A stretch of 64,000 nt of DNA from Arcuatula senhousia (GCA_963971305.1 OZ020307.1:1005501-1069500), one strand, 5' to 3'; counted from the stretch's first letter, positions 21,491-34,030 are shown. Notes: generated by a model from the letters alone, not told the origin. Translations and numbers: made by a program.

Positions 21491-22934
21491 ATTCAGCTTT
21501 ACAAATTTTACATTGGATGGAAATTGTCAGGTTGTAGAAGTTATGGTCTTTTTACTACCTATTATAAAAAGATTGTCAGCGATACATCAATTAGGTCGTT
21601 TGTTTCCGTCGTTTCTATATTTACAAAAGCTCTTTGCAATGTACATACTTTCACTTTTCACTCGGTGGCTATATTCGGATTCTCAATCTTCGGATTCCCA
21701 TCAAGACAATATGGCCGCGACCAGTAGATTATGTGTTCCGCTTCGGATTATATTTTAGTCAGTGTAGCATATCTTGCGTAACTTTAGCGTATAAATGGAT
21801 ATTTTATTTTGGATTGCGAAAATTTACTTAATTGAATAAAGTTTTAAAGGACAAAAATACTAATCGGACACCAAAAATAAGTTAATCATGCAAAAAAGTT
21901 GTACACAGCATCTTCGTATTTCATGCTTTTATTTGGCGGTGTTTTAAAGCAACAATGCGATTCAACTAGATCATGTAGCGTACTTTATCAGGTTGTGCAC
22001 ATGTTTAAGCGTACTTTCTTTATAAATTGACTGATTTTGACTGCAAAATGTTTATTCATTGGAGATAGTTTATTATCACCACGTGATTATCACAGACAGA
22101 AATATAGGTCAATCAGACACACACAATTCAAGCATTTTATTGATTTTTAGAAAATGACAAAATAGCCACATTGGGTCATTCGTCTGTCTTGATCTAGGTC
22201 ATTTTAATAAGAATGAATAATTTTATGTATTTCTCACATAGCTATTGCGGGATCCGGAAAAATAAACTTATTTGTCACAAGTTATTGGTTGTTCGAAAAT
22301 GTTATCATTGCTTGACAATTTTGTCGATTCACCACACAGAGACCAAAGTCGACACACTTGTCTTACAAACATGTCAGAAAATAATTTTAACTGTGCGGAA
22401 CCACATGGGCTTGGATTATAGAGTAGGGGGTCGATTTTTTTTTTTAAGTCAATATAAATGACGAGAATCCAACCCCCTGTGTGCGGAACATGGATTGCAA
22501 CGTTCCTGTATAAGTTTGCTTTAGTCTCTATCATAAAGGAGGGACAATCTTTGAACAGGTGACAATCAAAAATATTTGAGCAGTTGCGGATGCGGGGGGG
22601 AGAGGTTCCGAGGTTGGAATTTTCCTCCTTTCCGCAAAAAATTTCGCAAGTAACGTGCAGGTATTCTGCAAAATTTGTCTGGAACCACCCCCTTTTCGTC
22701 ATTCGTCCACAGCGGACTTTCTGTGGACCAACCCCTTTCAAAAAATTCTGGATCTGGCCCTGTTTGAGTTATAATATAATTTATTGCTATTAAACGTAAA
22801 AAATCTAAAGGCATACATGTACATTGCAAATTTTCATAAAGAGATCTACATTGGGTTTAAACTTATTTCATATAATATTATATACTTCAAAATCATAGGC
22901 TGATCTGACAAATGATAACCATTAAAGTAGACGA
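21491..22934. other. No gene recognised
   Basis: Several overlapping ORFs of 65-157 codons on both strands (21513-22829) show no recognisable domains or splice signals. 22580-22760 is unusually G/C-rich and resembles a low-copy repeat (ends tctggatctggccctg). Confidence 0.35.
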
Positions 22935-23080
22935 TAAATAGATGTGGAATAATTGTACGTGACACAACCAACATAAAAAAACGGGTTTTAAAAAATCACA
23001 ATGGAAAACAGCCAGCAGTCTTCAGCATGACCATAAGTCGCTGCTCGCCGTCTTGCATTGGCCCAAGACTAAAAATACAA
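22935..23080 (-). repeat. Repeat A, diverged partial copy
   Basis: Reads from agatgtggaata through gaaaacagccagcag to cattggcccaagac on the reverse strand, matching the subfamily at 12386. Confidence 0.65.
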
Positions 23081-23837
23081 AAAAAGGATGAGTCCAGTTT
23101 GCCTTTTGGTCACACTTAGAAGAAAGTCAAAATAACAATGTACGATTTTTTTTACATCTTCGCATGCTTGGAATGCAACTAAATGTTGAAAATAGTAATA
23201 TTATAAAACGAAAATTGTAAAAATTTCTAGGCAAAAAATAAATGTTTGATTTTCGTCTTCGGTATTCATAGAATCCCGTTGGTAGCTTTTGTTCTAAGAA
23301 TAATTTGAAGATTGAAACTTTTTCAAACTTAAACATTAAGCTGATTTATAAGTATATATCAAGACCTATAAACAACAGACTGTGACATCTATGATCCAAT
23401 GTAGACTTCTGTAGAGCTCGATGAGCTGAAGGTTTAAGCAAGCAACAGCTTTTCTCTATCTGCAATAGTTTCCTATTTCATCCACTAACATAACCAAACT
23501 TTGATGCAGTTATTTTAAACTAAATAGGAGATAATAAACTACATGTACAATGTACTTGATCTAAAAACAAATAATGTTTAGGATAAACGCTTACATGACT
23601 TAGATTCATCAACATGTTTATCTTAAAATGGCTTAATTTTAGATTGATTTTATAGTATGTGTACAACAAAGGCTACTTATAGAATTCAACAATAAACCTT
23701 AGCAGGACCTAGAAATAATAAAGTTTTTTTTTATGTTACTAAAGCCGACCTTTGCTTTTTGTGTCCATAGCGGCTTGCTAGGCAATATGCATTAGAGTCC
23801 ATACTTGTAAAGGTAGAAATATAGTGTAGTAACAGTT
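23081..23837. other. No feature recognised
   Basis: AT-rich DNA; no gene or repeat seen. Confidence 0.45.
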
Positions 23838-24460
23838 TTGAAAGTTTGCACCTTACGGATTGACAATTTGATTTCATTACAGCCATTCTGTAACATTTGC
23901 AGACACAGAAAAGCTTTTAGTTGCCTTAACCTTAAGCCTATTATTACATGCATATACTATTGGTCTACCAGGGTTCAACTCTTTTGTTTGCCGAACCACA
24001 GCGTCCAAGGCATGCAGGTTACCGTTCTCCTTGAAGCTTGCACTGGCGAAAAACAAAGACAATTTTTGAGCAAAGAATTATCAAATTTTTAGGAACATTT
24101 CAACCCTTTTGAAATCAACATCAAAAGACAAATGTTTATTTATTATAAAGTTACAGATTTACTTTGACGACGTTTGATGACGTATGTAATCCTTCATAGA
24201 TCTGGTCATTTCAAACGAACTTTTAGTATTTTTCACTGGTGATGTACCCAGGGTCGGCACTTGTCATTTAATTCTCGTCAGTTGATGTGTCAACATCTTT
24301 TCTCTTTTATTGCCCCTGAGGAAGGACGTGGGGTCCAAAAATTTGGGCACCTTTTTATTGTTTTGGTTCAATTTTTACCTTTTATTGTGATTTGTTATTT
24401 GGATTTTACCTTCAAACCTTTTTCTTCCTTTTGCAGTCTTAGAGTCCGATGGTAAAACAA
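23838..24460 (+). pseudogene. Canonical Penelope-like element, 3' GIY-YIG remnant
   Basis: 23985-24110 aligns with the C-terminal end of the nuclease at 46538-47362 (LPNHSVQGMQVTVLLEAC, TGEKQRQFL; compare LPNHGVKDMQVTVLLETC). It continues into the same 3' region (gatgtgtcaacatc, cctgaggaagga, aaatttgggcac). Upstream coding sequence is highly diverged. 5'-truncated and broken. Confidence 0.7.
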
Positions 24461-24474
24461 AAACAACACAGCTT

Positions 24475-24720
24475 TGAGACTGTGCGAGACATCATAGGAA
24501 TATTGAGGTGATCATCTCAGTACACAAACCAGCAAAATACTAATCAAAACAATCACTTATCATTTAATCTAAAATAGTTTTAAATTTTCCAACCATTAGC
24601 TGATATCGAAGAAAAAAAACTTTTATAAGATGTATTTTCTTATAACTCGATCTGAAATTACAGTTGCTTGCGGAGAAAGCGGTGCCTGATAACAAAAAAA
24701 CAAGCCCTTGCCTAATGAGT
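24475..24720 (-). pseudogene. Naiad copy, C-terminal RT piece
   Basis: Nearly collinear with 30890-31100 of the large Naiad element (gatcatctcagtaca, aaacaat, gctgata, gacgtattttcttata). It is one of three collinear minus-strand pieces (with 25160-25375 and 26120-26330) of a single decayed element. Confidence 0.65.
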
Positions 24721-24759
24721 AATAAATATAAACACGTGGGTGACATAGTTATTTTATTT

Positions 24760-25090
24760 TCCAGGACAAGAATGTTAATAATTTGGAAATTAAAGTCAAT
24801 ACTTTTCGTTCAATACTTTAGGTTTTTTGTCTTCCAATGTTTTAATTCAAATGCTGCTGATGAGAGGATGCTCCTGTAACTGTGGGTTTGTTCCGTACAC
24901 TTATTCCAAATCTCATTATTTTCCATGAAATATCGATAAAACGCATAACCAAATTATTCGTTTCATTTCCGTTTTTGTTTGGTATTTGTATTTTTATTCC
25001 ACGTGGAACCGCTGCTAATGAACCAAAGGTAGCATATGGTTATTACAAGCCTGGTCGTCAGACATGTCTGACACGATTAAAACAGTAAAT
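24760..25090 (+). mobile_element. HHR-B copy broken by a repeat A end
   Basis: Contains AAATGCTGCTGATGAGAGG (24849-24867) with an intact CUGAUGA, then 50 bp ending like repeat A (gttccgtacacttattccaaatctc), then GAAATATCGATAAAACGC (24927-24944). The palindrome GTCAGACATGTCTGAC lies at 25057-25072. The foreign piece sits between stem II and GAAA. Confidence 0.6.
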
Positions 25091-25159
25091 TTCTTTAAAA
25101 ATTGTCATTAAAATTTCCTTAAAGAATTAACCTCCGAAAAAAGACCAACTTTTATAATT

Positions 25160-25375
25160 ATTCAACAAATCTTTTGAGTTCCACATATGATTGATTCTAC
25201 TACGATCATAAATACTGTCACAAAATATTCTTGTTTTTTATTTTTACAGCAAACAAGATCTTAGTGAGTTGAACAGACAGCTCTGTAGTAGAACATTATG
25301 AAGATCCAGCTTTATACCGTTCTTTGTATGGACTTTTTTGCTAAGTTTGATTATCCATAACAAATATGGTATAGA
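25160..25375 (-). pseudogene. Naiad copy, central RT piece
   Basis: Matches 31850-32060 of the large element (acaaatcttttgagtt, acagcaaacaagat, gaagatccagct, acaaatatggta). Stops occur throughout. Confidence 0.65.
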
Positions 25376-25379
25376 AGTA

Positions 25380-25735
25380 ATGGGATGTTGAATAAGTGTA
25401 TGCGACACAACCACCAATTATAAACGACACTTTGGAAAAAAATCAACAAAGGAAAACAGCAAGCAGCCTTCAATGCGGTCGCTGCTTGCTGTTTTTTTAA
25501 TTGCCCTGAATTGATGATAAACTACATATGATTCAAGCACAATCCTAAAGTGCCGAAGAAAGACCATCTTCATGAGAAAAACAAATATTATTCGACGAAT
25601 ACAAACATAAGCTTTGATCAAGACTCCTGGCTAAGGACAGGCACATTTAATATATGGCGGGGTTGACCTAGTTTTTTGGGCCCAACCTTCCTCTATTGAT
25701 AATCAATAACAAAGTACAAACTTGCACACAGTATA
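25380..25735 (-). repeat. Repeat A copy
   Basis: Reverse-strand copy running from gatgttgaataagtgta to ttttttgggcccaacctt, inserted between two pieces of the decayed Naiad element. Confidence 0.7.
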
Positions 25736-26119
25736 AATAAAATCGTTAGAAGTTCAATTCAATAAGAGAGAACTGGGGACAAAAGAAACATGACTAGAAA
25801 ATAAAGGGACGTATAGATACTCTTTTGAAAATAGTCCGTTTGACAACAGTTTACTAGGGAAATGTATATGAAAAGAAGTGTTACCTATTATGCTTTTTAT
25901 TCAATGGAGCTGTACTCCATTATTGTAATCAATAGAAATTTAGTAGTTTGGTTTATGGAAAACTTTTTTTTATTTCAAAGTTATGCAAGTTGGGAAATTT
26001 ATACAAGATATGTATGTATATATGATTATCTTCCATGTAATTATTTTGTTTTTACCTTTATTTGCATAAACAAAATTAGTGATTTTTATTGCTTATTTTC
26101 CCTTTACGAACCACTGTCT
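25736..26119. other. No feature recognised
   Basis: An 89-codon ORF (25862-26131) is aromatic-rich and has no domain I recognise. Confidence 0.35.
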
Positions 26120-26330
26120 AATGGACTATAACTTTGCATGTTCGTTAATCATATGAGTTTTCAAAGAGGACATGAAAGAATCATGGTTGCAATCATCTTT
26201 GTAAAATGAAGTCCAAGTGTATGTAGTACTAGATGATTACTTACCAGCAACGCTTAATCTTTTAATTATACAATTCTAACAATGTGTTTTACATTCAAAA
26301 TCTATAATGTTGGAACAAAATCTTTATATT
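26120..26330 (-). pseudogene. Naiad copy, upstream RT piece
   Basis: Matches 32086-32250 of the large element (gaggacat, atcatggttg, gtccaagtgtatgtagtac, caatgtgttttacat). Confidence 0.6.
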
Positions 26331-26499
26331 AAAAGGCAAGCTATGTCAAAAATGTCTAAATCAAACTAATGGAAATAGGTGAAACTTTTTCGTTCTATTT
26401 TCTTTTGCTTACTATGACATTTTAAAGGAACTATAGCGACGATATACAGAATAAACCTTCTTTATATTTCATCACTATTTACAGCTTTATTTATAATTT

Positions 26500-26755
26500 C
26501 AAATGACAACAAAGTTCCAGACATTTAATTTTGTTACGCCTGACGCGCGTTTCGTCTTTTCAAGACGCATCAGAGGCGCTCTACCAACAATATTGAAAAA
26601 GCCAAGAATATATGATTATGAAGAGCATAGAACAATGAAACCAAAAATACCAAAATGGGAAACCAAATTGAAACTAAGATGGTCAACCTATGTCTGGGGG
26701 TAGGTAGAACCTTAGGTTTAGATAACTTTGAAATTTAAACGGATGAGTGCATATA
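26500..26755 (-). mobile_element. HHR-A copy 4
   Basis: Collinear with 3377-3660: aatgacaacaaagttccagac, the ribozyme, gattatgaagagcatagaa, and the stretch ending tctgggggtaggtagaacc. It is followed directly by Naiad 3' sequence. Confidence 0.65.
26534..26586 (-). ncRNA. Near-intact hammerhead ribozyme (HHR-A copy 4)
   Basis: Minus strand: GCGCCU, CUGAUGC, GUCU-UGAAA-AGAC, GAAA, CGCGCG, GUC, AGGCG. Stem I (CGCCU/AGGCG) and stem II pair perfectly. The single deviation from a functional core is A9 changed to C. Confidence 0.7.
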
Positions 26756-27010
26756 TTGGTTTGACAAGGAGTTTTGTTGGTCTTCCTTTACCGGATTCGA
26801 CACACTGAATTGGAAATTAGCAATTCGACGTGTGTGCTACAACAGACAGGAACCGCTTCCGGAGCACTCAAACTCACTGTTGTTACGGATCGAGTTCGCG
26901 TTGCAGATTTCTGTTCAGTTTATTATGTGTTTTGTGTTTCCCCGTGCTGTTCTTGTTCATGTTTACCGGATTTGTCGTTGCTCTTTCGGACTTTTGACAC
27001 TATATTGCTC
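26756..27010 (+). pseudogene. Naiad 3' untranslated tail
   Basis: Matches 35720-35970 (gtcttcctttaccggatt, cttccggagcac, gtttgcgttg-like words, cttttgacac). No coding part is attached. Confidence 0.55.
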
Positions 27011-28335
27011 AATCAGTGATTCTTTGCTTCTTTCTAGATATTTCAACACGGCAACAGTTTATAAGGACAACCTGATTAAGGTAGCAAATTTAAAATTGTA
27101 TTTGTTCAATGATTTATGTTGGGTTGTTTTTATTATGGCACAAAATTATTTTTCTGATAATACAGGTATACAATATAGTCATATATTGCGTGTTGACTTG
27201 CAAGTTTGTAAAAATAACATCATTATATTGCTTTATATTTTAAAATTACAGATAAAAATCTGATTAAAATGCATAATGTGGTGCAGATAAATAATTGGAC
27301 CATGTTTTTTTTAAAAGCTTATCATAAAATGGATATCAGTTCTAGACTTCGAATCTTTTATGTAATAGTGCAATGCATCTTAGCGTGTGCCAAATATATT
27401 TGACTTCTTTCCATTATTATTGGTGAATTGGCAAGTGATTAATAATTAAAATTCCCTTGTTTGCAGAATTAAAATTAGCTTACCAACCTTTGTTTTACAT
27501 GGTGACATAAGTATTATCTTTTATAATTAGGTTCAAAACATGTGATTAATCTAACATAACAGCTGTAAAACGGTCTTTAAGAGCAAGCTTTGTTCAAAAT
27601 TTACAATATCTTAAAATGTAAAAATAATTTTGATAATTTGCGTATTAATTTTGGATCTTAAAAAAAAAACAATTAAAATTTGTATTCTCTTTCTATTGAC
27701 AATATTGAATTAAATTAAATTGTGTAAGACTTATAGGCACATGGCGAAACAACAGCATTTCTTTCTATTTTTAGGCAAGCGCAGCGAAGCCTTATGGAGT
27801 CTATAGAGTAGTGATGATTTTCGCGTTTTTTTTTTAGTCTAGACGGAGTGATCTTCCTGCATACAGCCTTGGAAAAATGCTTTATTTTCTTTATTACTTT
27901 TCAATATTTGTTAACATGATACACACTTTTATAAATCTCCATTTTTATTGGCATTTTATAGGATCGGCACAAGTTTTATTTATTCCTTTGCATTTTACTG
28001 ACGACCTATTTGGTTTAAGGCGATATAATATAAATTATGTACCCATCTATTACTTGATTGATTCGTATAAATATTTCTCTTATTTGATTGGTCAACGCAA
28101 GGATACGGTCTTGTTCATTTATAAATTCATTACCTAATACACATAAATGGGACGAGTGCATTTAAATCGAAGGGGTGTTTCAATCGATACCGTTTACACA
28201 CGATACCTGTCTTGTGCGTGTAATTGTGTTCATTAACTTGGAGAGGCTGCATATGCATGACGATCCTTTCTTCGCTCACCAAAATTATAATTTCGCAAAC
28301 ATTATGAACAATAATTATACTTTAACACCTAGAGT
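27011..28335. other. No gene recognised
   Basis: AT-rich; ORFs of 86-143 codons at the left edge overlap the Naiad tail and are not credible genes. Confidence 0.4.
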
Positions 28336-28860
28336 ACGCGAGTAGCGTTTGGGACCCATACCAACAAAATCACATTAACCAGCTAGAGATGGTCCAACGC
28401 AGATCGGCACGAATCATCGCCAAAGAGTACTCTAGAGATCCAGGAACAGTAACATCTCTCTTTGAAAAGCTCTTCAAGAACGACGGATAATCTCACGATT
28501 ACTTATGTTTCACAAAGTATACCACAAAACGATTGCCATTCCAATGCCAGATTACATCAGGCCAACTAAAAGAGAAACTCGACAGTCACACCAGAAACGT
28601 TTTATAAGGCTAGGATCTACAGTAGTCCAATATACAAATACAGTTTTTTCAGCAGAACAATCAAAGAATGGAGTCAAATACCACAATACATCTTAGACAT
28701 AGGGGACTACGACGCCTTCAAAACCATGGAGGCTCGTAGATCACATCAGTTTTGAACCCTCACATGTACATATGATTTTAAGAGCACCATTTGAATGACG
28801 CCATCATATAACTCCACTTGTGCGATGGGTTTACCCCTTTACAAGTTAACGATGTAGATG
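28336..28860 (+). pseudogene. LINE reverse transcriptase C-terminal remnant
   Basis: Reads EYASSVWDPYQQNHINQLE, MVQRRSARIIAKEYSRD, then across frameshifts MFHKVYHKTIAIPMPDYI, RQSHQKRF and FFSRTIKEWSQIPQYI. These are the conserved end blocks of LINE-type (Jockey/RTE-like) reverse transcriptases. 5'-truncated and frameshifted; different from the LINE at 13.4 kb. Confidence 0.75.
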
Positions 28861-28951
28861 TAGAAATCTCTTACAGTACTTACGGATATATATTTCGCTT
28901 GCCTATAAACGCTTTAGCGCTTTGATTTCATATACAGGTGGCCAAACATTG

Positions 28952-29116
28952 TCTAAGGCGTTTAGGTCCAGAATTTTTTTAATCATTATTTAAGTGAATG
29001 TAAAAAATTTCATGTTCATCTATAATGCTATTTCAAGTAGTATATAGACGAGTATGAAAATTTTTCCGTACACATAATTAATAATAAAAAAAATATCCTG
29101 GACCCAAACGCCTGTG
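28952..29116. repeat. ~165-bp foldback element sharing ends with the hAT-like element
   Basis: The left arm (GGCGTTTAGGTCCAGAATTT) and right arm (ATCCTGGACCCAAACGCC) are inverted copies ~75 bp long. The same arm sequences form the ends of the element at 48151-51205. Confidence 0.65.
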
Positions 29117-30667
29117 TCTTCATTTCATTTTCTCATTTTGTCAAAATCAATGTACAATACAAATATTGTTTTATAATAGATTTAAAACAGATTCATCTTT
29201 TAAAACCATCAATAAGGATTTAATTATTGAAGACTTGTTTCGAAGAATGACAAATATGTTGAATTTTAAATTCTACACCTCTATATGTTTGTGTTCAGAG
29301 AAAAAAAGGCTCCTCTAAAAAGATAAAGTCTTCACATGTAACATTTACCTACTGGTATTAGATGAAGATTTAAATTAAGATTTCACTTTTATTTGAAGCA
29401 AAGAGTTTACAATTTCACTTGCCAATTGTTTGAAAGTATTGTACAGAAGTACAATAATTGTGGTTAACACTATTAGGCAAGGCAACAAAAAGAAGTAAAT
29501 GCTGTCAATTCTCATTTAATCTATAAACATGATATTTACCGTCAGTCTTCTTTTTATGGTTTTGAAAAACTACTTAGTAATGTAAATGTTTTAACGGTCA
29601 TGTGCTAAGCTAAGGGTATCAGTGTACGAAAGAATCAGGCAGACTGCATAGATGTGGTGGCAGATGAAGAAAAAAAGGCAAACTTTTGATAATGATCGAA
29701 ATTTTATAAAACTAACTAAAATAACATATTTTTAATTTGTAAAAGACCTGAGTTATCTTGGCTTTTTAAGATATAATCAATTGATAAGTCAAAATTTATC
29801 CAGGAAATAAACATATACTTAAAAGTGAAATCGTGTTGGGACTTGTTTTTTGTATCAAAATAAATGCATCTAAGTCATAAAAACTAAAATCAAAAAATGA
29901 TTGATGTGTCTCCCACTGCCTGACCCTTATCTTGAATACTACTGAAATGCGTGTTTTTGATTAAAGTACAATAATCCGCTAGAAATCTAGATAAAAGTCG
30001 TGTTTTATGTTTTTCAGACAACACAAAAAATATTAAATAAAAAAGCTGAAGTTATCTGAGATACCATTTGAATAAATGTCAACAACGCTTTTCAGTATAT
30101 AGAACTGATATTTGTTAGATTGTTTTCTACAATCTGGAAATAATGGTATTCAGATCATACATGCCATAAATGTACACGAACCTGGAACTATGACATATTA
30201 GATATTCGTTAGATATTTTAAGTGGGTTTTTTCTAAGCTTTTCATAATCCTTTATACAACACATGGCTTCATAGTCATGGACGAGTAATTAACAAGGTTT
30301 CAAAAAGTTACAAATAACAATAAATTAACTAATTATATATACTAGAAACATAATGAATGGAAAGAGTAGTTTATCACAAATTATACCACTATGTCATAAA
30401 ATGTAACGAGATACCCTGCACTAATCATGCTTTATCAGTAGATAAGGCTCAATTCCTGAAAGACCCCCCTCATTAATTATCATAAACTTTCATTTAGCAC
30501 CCTCTACAGTCTCGTGGTATAAATCAGTTATCCCCCATCGGGCATCCGCCCTTAGGGGAATAACTAACACATGCATTATCCTCTATTATTATTACGGGGA
30601 AATATCTTTAACAGTAAATGATATTAACAAAATATATTTACATGCATTAACGCAATTGAAGTACAAT
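29117..30667. other. No gene recognised
   Basis: AT-rich, short frames only. No repeat of the window recurs here. Confidence 0.45.
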
Positions 30668-30949
30668 AAAGGTAATAACAAAACTACCGAACTTGAATGA
30701 TCAATCTCATAGTCCAGAGAAAATGACAAAAACGAATCAGTCATACCGGAGAACTGGTGGATCGCAATGGTCCTGACTTGGTACAGGCATTTCAAACGAA
30801 ATGGTGGGTTAAACCAGGTTTTATGGCGCCAAACCTCCCACTTCCATTGCGATCTTAGGATCCGGTAATGACCATAGAACACAACATAGTTGTGAGACAC
30901 AATAGGGATATTGAGGTGATCATCTCAGTACAGCAGACCAGTCAAACAC

Positions 30950-33303
30950 TAATTAAAACAATTAACTATCATATCTTTTAACTCAATTTTGAACTTTTCT
31001 ACTAGTGGCTGATAACGAAGAAAGAATTTTTTTAGTGATCGTATGAGACGTATTTTCTTATAGCCCTGCTTCAAAAGTCGTTCACGAAGAAACCGGTATC
31101 TGATCAAAAAATCTGTGAAATGTGTGCAAGCTCTGGCATATCGAATAAGTTGAGAAATATAAACACCGTATGCAGGAGAAGTAGGTATATTGCTCTGTAG
31201 ATTAGGAAAATCAATAATTTGAAAATTAAAATCGTCTCCTTAATCGTAAATTTTTGTACTGAGATGACCACCTGGGTCAAATTCGAGGTGCAAATCCAAG
31301 AAAGACGTGAAGCAATTAGATTCGGTCGTCTCTTTAATCTCCAATTCCGGAGGATATATTGAAGGAATCCAACTACCAAATGAAGTGTTATTTGACAGAA
31401 AGGACATCATCAATATATCTGAATGTAAGATTAAATGACCTTGCCTCTTTCATCTTCTTGTTCTTTACGAGTCCCTGAAGAAATTCAGTCTCGTAAGAGA
31501 ATAAAAACAAATCGGCGAGGAGAGGAGCACACTTTGTGCCCATTGGAATGCCGATTTGTTGTTGAAAAATCTCTCCTCCGAAGGTGACAAATATGTTGTC
31601 AATGAGGAAATCAAGCATTCTGCAAACTTGTTCCAGTGTGTAACAAATTTTATCTTTGAAAGATGTTTTGGAAAAGAATGTAGAATTATAACCCAAAACA
31701 ACAAAATTCCTTGAGTTTGAAAAGGCTTTTTCGAGAAGTTTTTTTTCAGGCGACATTTTAGTTTTTCGTGTGGCAAGGTAGTGTATAAAGTTAAAAAATC
31801 GAACGTTTTCAAAGAGTGAACCTCAGAAAATGATCTAGATTTAAAATGATCTAACAAATCTTTTGAGTTTTTCAAAATCCACATATGGTTAATTCCACTA
31901 CGATTATAAATAGTGTCGCAGTATGCTTGTTGACCTTCTTTGACAGCAGACAAGATTTTAGTTAAATGAACGGACAGCTCTGTAGATGAACATGATGAAG
32001 ATCCAGCTATATACCTTTCTTTGTACGGATTTTTGTGAAGTTTAGGTATCCAGTACAAATATGGTAACTCTTAATGTTCCTCTTTCATTGGAATATTGAA
32101 AGAGGACATAAAAGAGCTATGGTTGGCTATGATTTCATCTTTGTTAAATGTAGTCCGTGTGTATGTAGCACTAGCGGAAGTATTACCGTCAATGCCTAGT
32201 TCTTTTATTAGACAATTGTAATAATGTGCTTTACATACAAAAACTATATTATTGGAAGCCTTGTCTGCTGGCGTGACAACATACCTGTCATGTAAGGAAG
32301 AGAGACAATTGAGAGCTTCACGATCTCTAAATACAGAAGAAGGCCGGGGGTTCACACATTTGCGAAGTTTGTCTATTCGGCTTCGTACAAGAGATCGGAT
32401 AGTCCTTACCCAGTCCGACAGTGATTCAAGCTCTGGTTCTTCGTCCTTTTCCCTCTTTATCCAGGCTCTAGCATAGTCCTCCACAGCGTCCATGATGATC
32501 TTAAAGTTATGATTCCAATTTATACGTTGCGGTTCCCTGAATATAGGTCCATGGGAAACCACATTACGTAATAAATCATTTTCAATTATCTTAAGATCAC
32601 CCGTGATGACATGACCAGATGGACTATAGACAAAGGGAGAAGCATAGCAATCACATGTCAGAGGGGACTTTAGATATTCTTCAATGTTTAGGTCCTGCAA
32701 TGCCTTTTTGTGGTTGAAAATTTTACTACTTATGGTTTTAGTGTAGCGGTCGGAAACAATTGGTGTTGACTGATTTTTGAAATATTGAGGAATTTGAGAT
32801 GTAACTTCCTTACGATTTAAAATATTGCTAATGTTTATAGCATCTATCCCTTTGTTCTTAAATGGAATATGGAGAAATTTCCTATCCTCAGTAGTAAGAG
32901 GCTCACTTCTTACAGGCTTAAAAAGACGGAAAAGAGCAACGTCGCAAATAATGCTAGTAAGCCTGTAAGAAGGAGTAAATGGATCAGTACCTGCTTTTTC
33001 TAACCCAAGATCACGTAGGTCTTTAAGTTTCGTGACTCGTAGTGAATAGAGAATGGTACGAATATGATGGACTCCCAATGGTTGTTGTAGACTTGTAACC
33101 AGATCATCAAACGTGTCTGAAAGAGATCTGTTGTCAGTTTGACTGGCACCAGATCTTGGTTTGTATCGTTTGTGACCATGACTACGTTTGTGTCTACCAT
33201 TAGGGTCAAACAGTTTCATAACATTCACCTCACTACATTGAGGGCTAGAAAGATTTTCTACTCCTTTGATGTTATCATTACATCCATAAGGCATTGCAGT
33301 ACC
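30950..33303 (-). pseudogene. Naiad reverse transcriptase, disrupted
   Basis: In frame with the nuclease. 33294-32071 (407 codons) is an open N-terminal region. A TAA replaces a sense codon at 32071 (MKEEH*ELPYLYWIPKLHK), then come LYWIPKLHKNPYKERYI and DFLTLYTTLPHEKL, as in palm/finger blocks. A homopolymer frameshift near 31742 leads into QQQIGIPMGTKCAPLLADLF and FRYIDDVL (catalytic YIDD at about 31410). The remaining C-terminal blocks (31380-30950, including VYISQLIRYARAC-like text) are frameshifted. The protein is inactive as it stands. Confidence 0.8.
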
Positions 33304-33990
33304 TTAAGTTTTTATCCAGTGAAGCTCTCGTTTTTTACGGTGAGGTGTACTAAGATTTGGATTGTTGGTGTCGTGGTAAATCTTTTCGATAAACCGGACT
33401 TTCATGTTCAAACATTGGTCATGGTTAGGTTGATTAAAGTGGTTATACAAAACCCGATAATCAGAATTTTTGGTGTCAAACCTATGACCATTCATGCGAG
33501 AACGCAATGAATTTTTGGTTTCACCGACATACAACAGTCCACATAAAGTACACTCAATTCCGTAAATGACATTTCCGGTAGAACAGTCCAGAGGGTCGTG
33601 AGAAAGGGTTTGGTAAACTTTACCGTTTAAGTTACTGGTAAATTCAGGAGAAATAATTAGCATATCACAGGTCTTGCAAGTTGATTTTTTGCCGGTTTTA
33701 GATCTGCATGTCGAAATAGTAGGAATAGGGGATGATTTTTGAACGTCATTGAGTTTAATAGAACATGGTTTGATAATTTGAAATGAATCTGATAGAAGCA
33801 GAGGTACCAATGGGGTGTTTTGAAATAATAGTTACCCTCTGGCTGAACAAAAGTCAAATTGGTGGTATCCTTAAGGATATTCATAGGAACAACAACTTCA
33901 TTTGCTACCTTGTTCCTAGAGGTAGCAAAGGAGGACCTTGGTAATCCGGGAGACGTCCTAGCCGGCATCGAGTTCTGAATTTTGTACAAG
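33304..33990 (-). pseudogene. Naiad N-terminal GIY-YIG endonuclease domain
   Basis: The first ~55 codons (33990-33830, NSMPARTSPGLPRSSFATSR) shift frame by one base into 33810-33304. There a zinc-binding-like cluster (STCRSKTGKKSTCKTC, about residues 34-48) precedes VIYGIECTLCGLLYVGET (about 81-98), the GIY and YIG strands, with Arg residues in NSLRSRMNGHR. It ends HWIKT followed by TAA; the next codons GTAMPYGCND are in the same frame and start the linker to the reverse transcriptase. So the stop probably replaced a Leu codon in an originally fused protein. Confidence 0.8.
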
Positions 33991-34030
33991 ATAGAACTAC
34001 CAATAGAGAGCTGAACAAAACTGTGTCAAA

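Larger units (their letters stand above)
30668..34030 (-). mobile_element. Naiad-type Penelope-like retroelement, nearly complete
   Basis: About 3.4 kb on the minus strand. The order is GIY-YIG nuclease, a long linker, reverse transcriptase, then a 3' untranslated end (30668-30880) that recurs alone elsewhere (6995-7176). Canonical Penelope elements carry GIY-YIG at the C-terminus; the permuted N-terminal order defines the Naiad/Chlamys lineage. The reading frame is almost continuous: nuclease to reverse transcriptase is broken only by stop codons and single frameshifts (see the coding entries). Confidence 0.8.

Noticed and set aside
22268..22829. Overlapping ORFs of 69-157 codons on both strands
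   Set aside because: No domain match by eye, and the region looks like a low-copy repeat.
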